This document shows positions 5,063-5,100 of a DNA stretch of 5,100 bases, one piece after another. Position numbers and translations under genes: made by a program. Each line of letters opens with the position of its first letter. Position 1 is the stretch's first letter. The DNA is taken from the NCBI GenBank assembly GCA_019234175.1, contig JAFALP010000273.1, positions 1 to 5,100 of the forward strand. The letters run 5' to 3'. This stretch comes from Actinomycetota bacterium. Lineage in GTDB: Bacteria > Actinomycetota > Thermoleophilia > Gaiellales > Gaiellaceae. The notes under the pieces are model-generated. The model did not search any database, had not been told where the DNA came from, and was given only the letters and a program-made list of their open reading frames with translations.

Positions 5063-5100
5063 GCCTGGTCGACGACCACCGGCTCACGCGGCTGCTCCGC
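5059..5100 (-). CDS. Possible C-terminal end of a convergent gene (rest outside window)
   Basis: On the minus strand, bases 5100-5062 read as 13 codons (AEQPREPVVVDQA) followed by TAG at 5061-5059. The codons favour G/C in third position, and the composition is like an ordinary charged protein tail. If real, its stop shares the tetramer CTAG (5059-5062) with the GH5 stop. Thirteen codons are too few to prove a gene or identify a family. Confidence 0.35.
   Translation of the reverse strand, partial: AEQPREPVVVDQA

Noticed and set aside
1..5100. Search for CRISPR repeats, transposase motifs, toxin-antitoxin pairs, riboswitches or tandem repeats
   Set aside because: Nothing was visible by reading either strand; a computed repeat or covariance search could still find short or divergent cases.

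Overview
The window looks like chromosomal DNA from a high-GC Gram-positive bacterium, most likely an actinobacterium. The signs are strong G/C preference at third codon positions, frequent GTG starts, few clear Shine-Dalgarno sites, three tRNA genes that lack an encoded CCA end, and several Sec-exported proteins. A deeper actinobacterial lineage such as Thermoleophilia would fit, but that is a guess.

Layout. Bases 1-1173 carry two plus-strand genes for exported proteins: the C-terminal part of a linker-containing surface protein (3-644) and a small secreted protein (733-1173) whose signal peptide seems broken by a one-base frameshift. This part has visibly lower GC (two sampled lines give about 48-55%) than the rest (one sampled line gives about 73%). 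The change falls near the 3' end of a minus-strand tRNA-Lys(UUU) gene (1389-1461). To its right lie a small acidic ORF (1524-1751, plus) and, convergent with it, a two-gene minus-strand unit: a tandem-GNAT acetyltransferase (1946-2803) and an 82-residue helical protein (1707-1955) whose start overlaps the acetyltransferase stop. tRNA-Glu(UUC) (2843-2915) diverges from the acetyltransferase. Two secreted proteins follow as a pair (2965-3480, 3495-3908), then tRNA-Val(UAC) (3936-4008), then a secreted glycoside hydrolase family 5 enzyme (4058-5062). The last 40 bases probably hold the C-terminus of a convergent minus-strand gene whose stop shares a CTAG tetramer with the GH5 stop.

How it fits together. 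The window has no single pathway. It combines housekeeping tRNAs, one cytoplasmic acetyltransferase unit and five exported proteins. Two of the exported proteins share a beta-sandwich-like signature (an N..SSK motif, then KPGES). The GH5 enzyme is the only exported protein with a recognisable enzymatic role, and two of its usual active-site positions look altered. I saw no CRISPR array, insertion sequence, transposase, integrase, toxin-antitoxin pair or phage gene. Nothing here clearly amounts to a new defence or mobile system.
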